DNA from: a virus
Length of the DNA: 43,841 bases
Virus record (IMG/VR): IMGVR_UViG_3300005253_000384
Coordinates: 1 to 43,841 of that record
Direction: 5' to 3' (one strand)
A program made the position numbers and the translations under genes. The notes under the pieces were generated by a model that saw nothing but the letters and a program-made list of their open reading frames with translations, searched no databases and was not told the DNA's origin. Positions within the stretch are counted from its first letter, which is position 1, and every line of letters begins with the position of its first letter. Of the stretch, positions 15,956 to 23,796 are shown one piece after another.

Positions 15956-16161
15956 CCATCTACCCCCTGGTCGCCGCGGCGTGCTTGTTGCTCGCCGTGT
16001 TGCTCGGCGGCGCCGGGCTGGTGTACTGGATCGGTCAGGTGATCGATGATCGGCACAGGCGGCGACCATATGAGTCAATCAAGCCGGGACCACTCAACGA
16101 AATGCGAGGCAAACGGTGTACCTCGGGAAGTGCCGCGGCGCGAGGTTTGAAGACCGAATAA
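15952..16161 (+). CDS. Small single-span membrane protein
   Basis: A 69-residue protein whose ATG overlaps the previous stop. Residues about 5-27 form one hydrophobic span (YPLVAAACLLLAVLLGGAGL); the rest is basic and hydrophilic. No family recognised. The layout would also suit a small lysis or exclusion protein. Confidence 0.5.
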   Translation: MTIYPLVAAACLLLAVLLGGAGLVYWIGQVIDDRHRRRPYESIKPGPLNEMRGKRCTSGSAAARGLKTE

Positions 16162-16212
16162 GTCGCTGCCTAATGAGCCTTTCCTGCCGAAGTGAGCGTG
16201 AGGGCCCATCGG

Positions 16213-16218
16213 TATAAT
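16213..16218 (+). promoter_or_regulatory. Consensus -10 box upstream of the structured RNA
   Basis: A perfect TATAAT at 16213-16218 would start transcription near 16225, just before the structured region. No good -35 box lies at 16-18 nt, so confidence is limited. Confidence 0.4.
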
Positions 16219-16226
16219 CTTTCGCC

Positions 16227-16391
16227 GTGACAGCCGGGAGAGACCGGCATTTATGTGACGAAGGAACGGCAAGCGTCCGTTTAGCGGTGGACGTGTCGCG
16301 AGGGCTCAAACCCTCGGACAGCCAAAGCCGAGACCACGAAACACCCGGCTCTGCTCGTGGTGGCAGGTGCGACTCCTGCCCGTCACCTTTT
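16227..16391 (+). ncRNA. Structured RNA candidate with tRNA-like 3' end
   Basis: No protein frame fits this stretch. Base pairing is dense: GCCGG/CCGGC (16233-16248), CGTCC/GGACG (16274-16293), a 10-bp hairpin with loop CTCAAA (16294-16320), ACCACGA/TCGTGGT (16333-16361) and GGCAGG/CCTGCC (16362-16380) with the 7-nt loop TGCGACT. That last arm looks like a tRNA T arm (TGCGACT versus TTCGANT). The bases right after it, CGTCAC (16381-16386), pair with GTGACG at 16255-16260, like an acceptor stem. TTTT follows. The body does not fold as an ordinary tRNA. It could be a free RNA or the leader of the gene at 16415. Confidence 0.55.
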
Positions 16392-16414
16392 GCGGCGTGG
16401 AAAAAGGAGGAGTG

Positions 16415-16636
16415 ATGTTGACAAGAAATGAAGTGCGCAAGTTGGCTTGGCTCCAAATCTCCGGAGTAGTTGAAGCAATGGCCTTAGATTATGCATTTGG
16501 CGACGAACTAACTGATCTAGCTTTTGATGATGGATGCAGTTGGGTTACCGGCGTGCTGGAAGACGTACGATCGCAAGCGGCTAGACGCCTGACCCCAAAA
16601 CAGTTGAGAGGACGTGCAAATGATTGTCCTTCGTGA
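16415..16636 (+). CDS. Small hypothetical protein downstream of the structured RNA
   Basis: A 73-residue protein with AAAGGAGG 4 nt before ATG 16415. Mostly helical: MLTRNEVRKLAWLQISGVVE, then an acidic middle, then a Lys/Arg-rich end. No family recognised. The structured RNA ends 24 nt before its start codon, so the RNA may regulate it. Confidence 0.6.
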   Translation: MLTRNEVRKLAWLQISGVVEAMALDYAFGDELTDLAFDDGCSWVTGVLEDVRSQAARRLTPKQLRGRANDCPS

Positions 16637-16784
16637 ACTCACCTCCCACGGTCCTCATTATAGGTATTGCCAGTATCTCTTCATCGGTGCTCAGGTCTGG
16701 CTCGATTTCTTGGGCGATACGGATCATTGGGCCCGTTGTCCGAAAATTGAGGAGCGGGGAATCCGGCCCGCCTCTGCCGGGTAG
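16620..16784 (+). CDS. Small hypothetical protein
   Basis: A 54-residue protein overlapping the previous gene by 17 nt, with GAGAGGA upstream of ATG. Aromatic-rich (HYRYCQYLFIGAQVWLDFLG). No family recognised; the call rests on ribosome site and packing. Confidence 0.45.
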   Translation: MIVLRELTSHGPHYRYCQYLFIGAQVWLDFLGDTDHWARCPKIEERGIRPASAG

Positions 16785-16916
16785 GAATCGCTAAGACAGT
16801 GAGTAGGGTCACGACCGATTGGAGTCCTCCCTACGGCGTACAGATCACGCTCCCCGAGTTGATTCGAGCAGGTGGAAAGCCTGCCTTACGCAAGAAACGC
16901 AAGAGGATCCAAACCC

Positions 16917-17795
16917 ATGACCGACGGCCCCAAAATCAAGGCAATTGCCCCATGGTTCGGCAGCAAGCGAAATCTTGCGCCACTGATCGTAGACGCGATT
17001 GGCAATCACCGCGTGTACTGGGAGCCATTTTGCGGGTCGATGGCCGTGTTGCTGGCCAAGCCGCCATGCAAAATGGAGACCGTCAACGACCTACACGGCG
17101 ACTTGGTAAACTTGGCGAGTGTGATTCAGCACGAAAAATACGGACCAGGCTTGCATCGGCGATTATCCCAAACGCTTGCGTCCGAGGAGCTATTTTGGGA
17201 ATCGGTGACTGTTGTGCGGGCCAGCGAACCGTGTCCCGTGCTTGATATTGATCGGGCGTACCACTACTTCGTCGTCTCCTGGTTAGGCCTCAACGGCATG
17301 GCCGGCCGCGACGGATTGCGCGGAGATGCCTTCTGCGTCCGCTTCACTGCCACTGGCGGACAAACGGCTGTGCGATGGGTGAACGTCGTGGAGTCAATCG
17401 CCGCGTGGCGCACTCGGTTGCGGAACGTGACCATTTTGCGTCGCGACGGATTCGGCATAATCAGCAAAATCGCCGACGCGCCGCGGACCGCAATCTATGT
17501 TGACCCGCCCTACATCGTTAAGGGGGCTAGGTCCAACTACAAACACGACTTCGACACCGCCGATCACCAGCGTTTAGCTGATGCGCTGGGGCGATTTCAA
17601 CACGCCCGGGTAGTGGTCAGCTACTACGATCACCCCGACCTCGACAGGCTGTACCCAGGCTGGACGAGACGAACAAAAGAGGTCAGCAAGGCCATGGCTC
17701 ATCAAGGCAAACGCGGGAAGAACAATACCAAAGCGGTGGAAGTCCTGTTAATCAATCAACCGAAACTGCCGCTATTCCAGGAGCCAAACCTATGA
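16917..17795 (+). CDS. DNA adenine N6-methyltransferase, D12 class (Dam-like)
   Basis: A 292-residue enzyme that would transfer a methyl group from S-adenosylmethionine to adenine N6. ATG 16917 follows AGAGGA; an upstream in-frame ATG at 16872 lacks one. Motif X-like PWFGSKRNLAPLI is near residue 11, motif I-like EPFCGSMAVLL near 40, and the catalytic DPPY near 195. Length is normal for the class. The product may protect phage DNA or affect regulation. No cognate restriction enzyme is beside it. It overlaps the next gene by 4 nt. Confidence 0.88.
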   Translation: MTDGPKIKAIAPWFGSKRNLAPLIVDAIGNHRVYWEPFCGSMAVLLAKPPCKMETVNDLHGDLVNLASVIQHEKYGPGLHRRLSQTLASEELFWESVTVVRASEPCPVLDIDRAYHYFVVSWLGLNGMAGRDGLRGDAFCVRFTATGGQTAVRWVNVVESIAAWRTRLRNVTILRRDGFGIISKIADAPRTAIYVDPPYIVKGARSNYKHDFDTADHQRLADALGRFQHARVVVSYYDHPDLDRLYPGWTRRTKEVSKAMAHQGKRGKNNTKAVEVLLINQPKLPLFQEPNL

Positions 17796-17980
17796 CCGAT
17801 GTCGCCGACCTGCTCGACGCGCTAGAGTTCGCCGAGGGCGCATTGCTGGATTCGTTCGCGTCGGAAGACGGACTCGACGGCGAGGCTGCGCGGCGAGTCG
17901 CGCTCATGTGTAGTGATCTACTGACAAAGCATGGCCGCATATCGGCCTACGTCGAAACAGGCAAGGGGCCTGTGGTATAA
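17792..17980 (+). CDS. Small acidic hypothetical protein
   Basis: A 62-residue acidic, helical protein (DVADLLDALEFAEGALLDSF) whose start overlaps the methyltransferase stop. No family recognised. Confidence 0.5.
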   Translation: MTDVADLLDALEFAEGALLDSFASEDGLDGEAARRVALMCSDLLTKHGRISAYVETGKGPVV

Positions 17981-17992
17981 GGAGCTACCCAA

Positions 17993-18106
17993 ATGAAACC
18001 CAAAAAAAGCCACCGGATGAGTCAGTACCAACGGACACGCCTTGTTATCGAGATGGCCAGTCGCGTACCCAGCAGGGGAATCGGACGACACATGCCCATA
18101 CCCTAA
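17993..18106 (+). CDS. Short basic peptide, possibly the 5' half of a frameshifted gene
   Basis: A 37-residue frame with AAGGAG 8 nt before ATG 17993 (MKPKKSHRMSQYQRTR...). It has the better ribosome site of the two frames here, but its end overlaps a second frame that reads as a recognisable motif and stops exactly on the next gene's start. It may be the true start of that gene with a +1 shift between them. Confidence 0.4.
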   Translation: MKPKKSHRMSQYQRTRLVIEMASRVPSRGIGRHMPIP

Positions 18107-18206
18107 ACATGGCGGGCGCGCGGGATGGCTTAGCGGCTGGATCAACGCGAGGCTGAACGCCAAACTTGCCCATATTTTCAAGCTACACGGAGTGAAACCA
18201 TTATGA
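18042..18206 (+). CDS. Rmf/CrpP-like small protein, CPY...GWLSGW motif, start uncertain
   Basis: This frame is open from 18021 to 18206 and reads AYPAGESDDTCPYPKHGGRAG followed by WLSGWINARLNAKL. The spacing G-E-S-x-x-x-C-P-Y then R-x-x-W-x-x-G-W-x-x-A-R is that of ribosome modulation factor-like phage proteins. Its stop overlaps the next ATG (ATGA at 18203-18206), as elsewhere in this genome. The only start is TTG 18042 without a good ribosome site, so either it starts there or a +1 shift joins it to the ATG at 17993. It may bind ribosomes or be inactive. Confidence 0.5.
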   Translation: MLSRWPVAYPAGESDDTCPYPKHGGRAGWLSGWINARLNAKLAHIFKLHGVKPL

Positions 18207-19294
18207 CCAGCGCACAGGATGAAATCGCCCGGGAAATCGCCGAATCCAACGAGCAGACCCGCCGCCAATGGAGGGTTAGTGGCGACACTTGGAATATGGG
18301 CGGTCGCCAGGATCGTCACGACGCGATCGTCGCGCAGCTTCAGCTGTGCGGAAGTATCGTAGGCGATTTATCGCGAGCGTTGGGGTTTAACCCCGATGAA
18401 GTACGCCTCCTGGCCGCGACTAGTAGCGATCTAGTCTGGTTTCATCTGCTCGATGGGCGAGAGTGGGTTCGGCTATCGAGGATGTTTGCCAACGGGAGGG
18501 CCGAAGCGACGGAGGGGGAACGGACGCCACCCATCAGCACGGATGACAAGGACCGGCCAGGGGTGCCGGGAGTCGCGCCGGCAATCGACGACGAGGTCCG
18601 TGAGTTTTACGACGCGATGGACGGGGTGTTAGGGTGTCCCGACTCGCCTGCGAAGGAGAAGGGCGAAAGGAAGTCGCCTGATTGCACGGAAGCTCGTAGC
18701 CCGGTCGACCGCACGGAGGCGGCCGGCCGGATTGAGGAGGGCGCGAAACAGGGGGCTGCGCGACGTGAAAAGACGGTTAAGCGGTACCTGGGCGACGGCG
18801 TGTTTGCCGAGTACGACGGGCACAGGTTGAACCTCACAGCAAAGTTCGGCGGGGCCGACGGGCTTGTATTCCACACCATACACCTTGCACCTGATGTAAT
18901 GGACGAGATGGTACGATTCAACCGCGATCTGGCGAGCGAGGTGGGCGGTCTGATTTGCTCGGTTTGCAATTCCCTGGCGAAGACGAGATGGGGGTATCTG
19001 GCCGGCGACCTTAGCCCGTGCTGCGGGAAGGGGCGATTGAAGAAAGCAGAGGATGCGGAAGACGCAGACGGCCGCCAAGCAGGCACATTGCCATTGTCTT
19101 CGCTCTCCGAATCCGACTACCTCTTCATGGCCGGCGCCGTCGGCCTGTCTCTGCGACAACATACCCAAGCAACGCTGTCAGACTTGGCGACGGTGGCCGT
19201 TGTCACAGAGGGTCAGATTCGCGCCTACGTCGGGGAGGTCGATCACCTTTCTTTTGGGCCTTGCGGTCATTGTGTACGGCGAAGACCAGAATGA
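18203..19294 (+). CDS. Multi-part phage protein with YLGDGVFAEYDG motif and zinc-ribbon-like pair
   Basis: A 363-residue protein. Residues 1-90 are helical. Residues about 90-190 are low-complexity and charged. Then comes KRYLGDGVFAEYDGHRLNLTA, a small beta domain common in phages and of unknown role. After it, CSVC and CC suggest a metal site, and the C-terminal part ends in CGHCVRRRPE. It looks like several small accessory domains fused in one gene. Function unknown. Confidence 0.6.
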   Translation: MTSAQDEIAREIAESNEQTRRQWRVSGDTWNMGGRQDRHDAIVAQLQLCGSIVGDLSRALGFNPDEVRLLAATSSDLVWFHLLDGREWVRLSRMFANGRAEATEGERTPPISTDDKDRPGVPGVAPAIDDEVREFYDAMDGVLGCPDSPAKEKGERKSPDCTEARSPVDRTEAAGRIEEGAKQGAARREKTVKRYLGDGVFAEYDGHRLNLTAKFGGADGLVFHTIHLAPDVMDEMVRFNRDLASEVGGLICSVCNSLAKTRWGYLAGDLSPCCGKGRLKKAEDAEDADGRQAGTLPLSSLSESDYLFMAGAVGLSLRQHTQATLSDLATVAVVTEGQIRAYVGEVDHLSFGPCGHCVRRRPE

Positions 19295-19446
19295 TCTGTC
19301 AACACTGTCAGGGCGAAACGTCCAACTGCGATCCTAGCGATCATTTTTGCACGATCTGCAAAGCCGATCCGGATAACCCGGAATGGCTTGCGGAGAAGGA
19401 CGAGGCGGCGGATAACAGACGACGGGATAAGGAGTTGAGGAAATGA
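19291..19446 (+). CDS. Small zinc-binding protein
   Basis: A 51-residue protein whose ATG overlaps the previous stop. CQHC and CTIC with flanking Cys/His form a compact zinc site; the end is highly charged. It overlaps the next gene by 4 nt. Confidence 0.6.
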   Translation: MICQHCQGETSNCDPSDHFCTICKADPDNPEWLAEKDEAADNRRRDKELRK

Positions 19447-19886
19447 CCCGACAAGCAATATTTACGATATTTGGTGACCCGATTCCGGGGGCGCTGGAAG
19501 ATCTTGCGGACGCGGTAAATAGCGCACTGGAGGACGCAGAGCGCTCGACGGAAAAGAATACAGAGTTCCAGCGGCGTATACAGTGCCAGGCCGGCGAGCT
19601 GACCCGACAGGAGCGACTGCTTGCGGACGCCACGTACCTCAAGCCGCGAAATCACGGAGGACACTTCTATCCATACCTCGGATACGGGCCCTCTGGTTGT
19701 GACTACTGCGAGTGCTGCGTGGGTGGTTTCAGTAACAGCGCGCCTAAGGGAGTCGACCAAAACGGCGACTGTCCGGGCAACCCCAAACTGCGAACGGCGT
19801 ATGCGCTGCTAAAGAAGCAGGCGGAAGCCTCGGTGGCGGCGGCTGATAACGAGCTACAAAACAACGAACTAGGCGAGGTGAAGTGA
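19443..19886 (+). CDS. Hypothetical protein with helical arms and Cys-rich middle
   Basis: A 147-residue protein. Helices at both ends (LEDLADAVNSALEDAERS and AYALLKKQAEASVAAADN) flank a middle with GYGPSGCDYCECCVGG. The helices could pair as a coiled coil. No family recognised. Confidence 0.5.
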   Translation: MTRQAIFTIFGDPIPGALEDLADAVNSALEDAERSTEKNTEFQRRIQCQAGELTRQERLLADATYLKPRNHGGHFYPYLGYGPSGCDYCECCVGGFSNSAPKGVDQNGDCPGNPKLRTAYALLKKQAEASVAAADNELQNNELGEVK

Positions 19887-20317
19887 TGGCGAAAGATCGT
19901 TACAGCCACGAAGCGCCGACTATCCCCGGTTGGTATTGGTGCCGAATTCAAGCATGGGAAGGGGTTGTGCATGTAGATCATCACATGATATTCGAGAGCG
20001 AGGGCCCAGAGCCTGACGGTCTGGACGTTAGCTGGATGACTACACCCGGCAGAACCGCGATTCTGCATGAAAGTGAGTGGTCAAGCGAAACAGAGTGGGC
20101 CGGTCCAATCGCACCGCCCGCCAAAGACGAGGTCGACCACCTGATTCTCGACCGCATTCACATGCGGCTGATGGCGCTACACGACATTGTCGCCCAAGAG
20201 TACGGCGCAACGCCCATATACCGCGAGATAGTCCGGAAAAGTGAGTCTATCGAGTTCATCGACGACGACGGCGTTTGGAAGATTGTCGTCAGGCCGATTG
20301 AGGGAGGCCGAGATTAG
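19886..20317 (+). CDS. Hypothetical protein with PGWYWCR motif
   Basis: A 143-residue protein. ATG 19886 overlaps the previous TGA; GTG 19883 is also possible. The opening IPGWYWCRIQAWEGVVHVDH resembles a common phage small beta domain that starts with PGWYW. The C-terminal half is helical and acidic. Directly followed by the SNF2 helicase gene. Confidence 0.55.
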   Translation: MAKDRYSHEAPTIPGWYWCRIQAWEGVVHVDHHMIFESEGPEPDGLDVSWMTTPGRTAILHESEWSSETEWAGPIAPPAKDEVDHLILDRIHMRLMALHDIVAQEYGATPIYREIVRKSESIEFIDDDGVWKIVVRPIEGGRD

Positions 20318-21736
20318 ATGGAGACGACGCTTGAAATTCACCAGCCGCCGATCCGAGTGCTTGAATGCAAGCGACACCAGGTCGCCGCCTATTGGTTCGC
20401 GTTCGACAAGCCGGCCACAATGCTAGCGATGGACATGGGCACGATGAAGAGCAAGGTGGCTATCGACCTGATGGCGAACTGGGACTGCCAAACCGCGCTG
20501 GTTATCTGTCCCAAGAGCGTGCTGGGCGTCTGGCGGCGTGAATTCGCCAAGCACGGTGGCGGCCGATTTGATGTCTGCATCCTGGACAAGGGGACCGTCA
20601 AAGAGAAGACGGCGCGGGCTGCGGATCACATCAACAATAGACGCGGGCCCCGTGTTGTCGTCGTCAATTACGAGTCGGCCCGAGTGAAGGAATTTGCCCA
20701 ACGAGCGCTGCGCCCTCGCTGGGACTGTGTGATTCTCGACGAGTCGGCGCGAGTAAAAGCACATAACACAAAGCAATCAAAGTTCGTCGCGAAACTTGGA
20801 TTGCACGCGAAACGGCGGTTGTGCTTAACCGGCACGCCAATGCCGAACACCCCGCTGGATCTATTCGGGCAGTTCAAGTTTCTCGATCCGAGTATTTTTG
20901 GCACGTTGTGGACGCCGTTCAAGGCACGCTACGCGGTTACAGGCTGTGCGGCCATCCCGCAGATGATAACTGGGTATCAGAATCAGGACGAACTCAAGTA
21001 TCTGATGAACACGATTAGCTTTCGCGTCGGGGCCGAGGTACTCGATTTGCCGCCCGAGCAGCACCATGTACGCACGTTCGCTCTCTGCCCCAAGGCAATG
21101 CGGCATTACCGCGACCTTGAGCAGGAGATGATTACCGCGGTTGCCGACGGCGTCTGTACTGTGGCTAACTGTCTGGTGAAGACGATACGGCTACGGCAGG
21201 CGACCAGTGGGTACGTTGTCGAGGATGACACGAAACGGATTCACAGGATAGACGACGGACGTCAAACCGAGTTGATGGACACACTGGCGACTATCGACTT
21301 GATGGACCCTGACGAGCTCCATCCTCCGATTGTCGTCTTCGCCCACTTCACTCATGATTTGTCGCGTATCAGCGAGGTGGCCGAGGGCCTCGGCCGACGA
21401 TACGGAGAGATCAGCGGCGCCAACAAGGACGGTTTGACGTCCAACGCCACCATGTCGCCTGACATCGACCTCCTAGGCGTGCAGATTCAGGCTGGCGGCG
21501 TGGGCGTCGACCTGACGCGGGCAAGGTACGCGATCTACTACAGCCAGACCTACAGCCTGGGCGACTACCTGCAATCGCTGGCCCGCCTCAACAGGCCCGG
21601 CCAAACGCGGCCCGTGAGCTACTACCACCTTGTCGCCGAGAACACGATCGACGTCAAGGTGCGCGAGGCGTTGGAGAAGAAACAAAAGGTTGTGGACGTA
21701 ATCCTGGACGTTTTCAAAACGAAAGGAAGAGCGTGA
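20318..21736 (+). CDS. SNF2-type helicase/ATPase, Walker A altered
   Basis: A 472-residue superfamily 2 protein that would move on DNA using ATP. The order is motif I DMGTMKSK (about residue 38), motif II LDESAR (about 139), motif III LTGTPMPNTPLDLFGQ (about 169), and motifs V-VI with AGGVGVDLTRA and ARLNRPGQTRP (about 390-425). The length suits phage-type minimal SNF2 proteins. The oddity is motif I: phage homologues usually have GTGKS or GTGKT, but here Met replaces the second Gly. The Lys and Ser are present, so it may still bind ATP. It starts one base after the previous stop. Confidence 0.85.
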   Translation: METTLEIHQPPIRVLECKRHQVAAYWFAFDKPATMLAMDMGTMKSKVAIDLMANWDCQTALVICPKSVLGVWRREFAKHGGGRFDVCILDKGTVKEKTARAADHINNRRGPRVVVVNYESARVKEFAQRALRPRWDCVILDESARVKAHNTKQSKFVAKLGLHAKRRLCLTGTPMPNTPLDLFGQFKFLDPSIFGTLWTPFKARYAVTGCAAIPQMITGYQNQDELKYLMNTISFRVGAEVLDLPPEQHHVRTFALCPKAMRHYRDLEQEMITAVADGVCTVANCLVKTIRLRQATSGYVVEDDTKRIHRIDDGRQTELMDTLATIDLMDPDELHPPIVVFAHFTHDLSRISEVAEGLGRRYGEISGANKDGLTSNATMSPDIDLLGVQIQAGGVGVDLTRARYAIYYSQTYSLGDYLQSLARLNRPGQTRPVSYYHLVAENTIDVKVREALEKKQKVVDVILDVFKTKGRA

Positions 21737-21930
21737 TGTCAAAAACGAAGCAAGAAAAAAGGGTTCGGCAAATCGCGTATTATCTGTGTAGCGGCGAATT
21801 GAGTCTTGGGGTCGCGAATGAAATCGCCGCATTAGTGGAGATGGCGGAAAGCGGTGGGATTGACGTTTGTACGCTGGAAGAAATCGACCGTTGGCTAGAA
21901 ACACACCCCAAAAGAAAGGCGAGACCGTGA
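21736..21930 (+). CDS. Small hypothetical helical protein
   Basis: A 64-residue protein; ATG 21736 overlaps the helicase stop. Helices include VRQIAYYLCSGELSLGVANE and a C-terminal basic tail. No family recognised. Confidence 0.5.
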   Translation: MSKTKQEKRVRQIAYYLCSGELSLGVANEIAALVEMAESGGIDVCTLEEIDRWLETHPKRKARP

Positions 21931-22082
21931 TGCCAGTTGAACGTGACGAACTACTGACGATCGAAGAGGCCAAGGCGAGACTCGCCGTGCTGGAGGCGGG
22001 TTATCGGGCTAAGTCCAAGGCACTGCGGGCCTATATCCGCGTGTTGGAGGCCGACGGAAAGGAGCACGCGAACGATGAGTAG
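21930..22082 (+). CDS. Small coiled-coil protein
   Basis: A 50-residue protein whose ATG shares one base with the previous stop. Almost all one helix (IEEAKARLAVLEAGYRAKSK). It overlaps the next gene by 8 nt. No family recognised. Confidence 0.5.
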   Translation: MPVERDELLTIEEAKARLAVLEAGYRAKSKALRAYIRVLEADGKEHANDE

Positions 22083-22545
22083 AATCGCAACCATAATGCA
22101 GTTTGAGCAAACCGCAATTGTGCCGTTCGGAAACGATAGGTTCATTGTCCGAACTACGTTTCGTGAAGGCTGCTTTATCTACCAAAGCTTTGGGTTTCAG
22201 GAAGCGAGCTTCGGCGATAAGATTATCATCCCTCACGTTTCGTTCCTGGCGGATAGTGGTCGCGGGACGGCGGCCGAGTGGGAGCCACGATACGGCCCCA
22301 TTCAGGTCTGGAGAGAATGCACCGAGGAATGGGAGGGCGAAACAGTATGCGGGTCGCGACCTGAACCGCGACAGCACTGGCATTTTCCGTTCGTCGAAGA
22401 TGAAGGCGCCAAGTGCTCTCAGCTTGCGGTCGACAACGAGGGTTTGAAGGATATGCTTGTGCGTGGCGATCTTGATGGTGTGTTTCGCGTTTTGATACAG
22501 TGGGCAGGCTGTCACGCAGAAAGGGAGGACGCGGACGATGAGTAA
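22075..22545 (+). CDS. Hypothetical beta-rich protein
   Basis: A 156-residue protein with strands up to residue 100 (IVPFGNDRFIVRTTFREGCF) and a helical end. It overlaps both neighbours by 8 nt. No family recognised. Confidence 0.5.
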   Translation: MSRIATIMQFEQTAIVPFGNDRFIVRTTFREGCFIYQSFGFQEASFGDKIIIPHVSFLADSGRGTAAEWEPRYGPIQVWRECTEEWEGETVCGSRPEPRQHWHFPFVEDEGAKCSQLAVDNEGLKDMLVRGDLDGVFRVLIQWAGCHAEREDADDE

Positions 22546-23002
22546 CGCTTCCGACTACATCGGCCAAATGCCCGACGATTTCGTGGACTCGTTCGACGAG
22601 GCGGCGGGCGACGATCTGCTGGTTGAGTTTGTCAACCTCGGCAGAGAGAAAGCCGAGATCGAAAAGCGGCTCGACAAAATCAAGGAACGGGCCAGCTTGA
22701 TCGGCGAGTTGTTGCTGGAGGATTGGGCCAACCGGGGCGTGCAGTCAGTCAAGCTGCAAGATCGCACCGTTTACATCCGCCACGATTTCTATTGCTCGAA
22801 GAAGGGAGGTATCGAGACACAAAAAGTTTGTGACGCGCTCAGGGCTAATGGTTACGGCGACATGGTTAATCCATCCTACGCCCCGGCGTCGCTGAAGGCC
22901 CTGGTCCGCGAGATGGTGGACAGCGATCAGCCTGTGCCAGTTGAGCTAGGCGGCCTGATCCGATTCGACACGATCCCTAGACTCATGACGCGGGCAAGCT
23001 AG
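22538..23002 (+). CDS. Phage accessory protein with coiled coil, recombination-type context
   Basis: A 154-residue protein. A coiled coil (LGREKAEIEKRLDKIKERAS) is followed by GVQSVKLQDRTVYIRHDFY and a helical domain ending SLKALVREMVDS. This arrangement recurs in phage proteins next to ssDNA-binding or annealing genes, and the next gene is one such candidate. No enzymatic residues are visible. Confidence 0.55.
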   Translation: MSNASDYIGQMPDDFVDSFDEAAGDDLLVEFVNLGREKAEIEKRLDKIKERASLIGELLLEDWANRGVQSVKLQDRTVYIRHDFYCSKKGGIETQKVCDALRANGYGDMVNPSYAPASLKALVREMVDSDQPVPVELGGLIRFDTIPRLMTRAS

Positions 23003-23043
23003 CCCGCATTCCCCAACCAACAAACACGAAACGAGAAACACAA

Positions 23044-23787
23044 ATGGCGAAGAAAGAAAACGCACTTGCGACAATTGATGAGGCGCAGTATCCGGCCCTG
23101 ACGTCGGGCAGGAACATCAATGCGGTAATGAAGGTCAACTTCGGCGGTGACGACGTGAAGCCGGAAGACCTGATAACCATCAAGCTTCCGACCGGCGGGA
23201 GCATAACCTGGTTGATACCGACCACCGAGGGCGAAACATCCACGCTCGTGTTGGAGGGCATCCTCGTGCATATCGCGATGCGAAGAGCGTATTGGAAAGA
23301 AGGAAACGAGGGGTTCCCCGATTGCCGTGCGATCGATGCGCGTATCGGAGTGGGTGATCCCGGTGGCGATTGTTCGGCCTGCCCGAACGCCGTCTTCGGT
23401 ACCAAGATCAACAAGGACGGATCAAAGAGCGGCGGGCAAGCCTGCAACTTGCGTCGGCTGCTATTCATGGTGCGGGAAGGCGACCTCTTGCCGATCGTCA
23501 TCGACACGCCCGCCACGTCGCTCGTGCCGGTAAAAAACTGGCTGATCGCGATCACGAGCAGGGGGCTGTTCTACTATCAGTTCCTCACGCGGTTGGAACT
23601 CACGGCAGCCGGGTCGGGCCAGGAGAAATACGCGATCGTCAAGCCGTCTTGTGGTCCGCTGCTGTCGCCCGAGGCGACGGAGAAGATTCTCAATTACGCC
23701 AAGACACTGCAAGAGGTTTTTTCCGCCGTCGAAGTCAGCGTGCAGGATGGGCAGCGAGAGGAGAACTTCACCCCGCAAGAGATGTAG
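23044..23787 (+). CDS. Putative ssDNA-binding protein with CxxC pair
   Basis: A 247-residue protein. The middle holds GDCSACPNAVFGT followed by GGQACNLRRLLFMVREGDLL, then VIDTPATSLVPVKNWLIAIT, a pattern I associate with phage proteins that act as single-strand-binding or recombination helpers with a Cys metal site. The C-terminus is acidic (QDGQREENFTPQEM), as is typical of SSB-like tails. The function is inferred and could be otherwise. Confidence 0.5.
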   Translation: MAKKENALATIDEAQYPALTSGRNINAVMKVNFGGDDVKPEDLITIKLPTGGSITWLIPTTEGETSTLVLEGILVHIAMRRAYWKEGNEGFPDCRAIDARIGVGDPGGDCSACPNAVFGTKINKDGSKSGGQACNLRRLLFMVREGDLLPIVIDTPATSLVPVKNWLIAITSRGLFYYQFLTRLELTAAGSGQEKYAIVKPSCGPLLSPEATEKILNYAKTLQEVFSAVEVSVQDGQREENFTPQEM

Positions 23788-23796
23788 CGAATCGGT

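Noticed and set aside
16227-16391. A standard tRNA or tmRNA gene
   Set aside because: No 5-bp stem with a 7-nt anticodon loop, no usual D arm and no tmRNA tag frame. Only the T arm and acceptor side look tRNA-like.
16799-17245. 149-codon frame overlapping the D12 methyltransferase
   Set aside because: The first 40 codons could be a small gene, but most of the frame is a shadow of the methyltransferase gene and codes improbable sequence.
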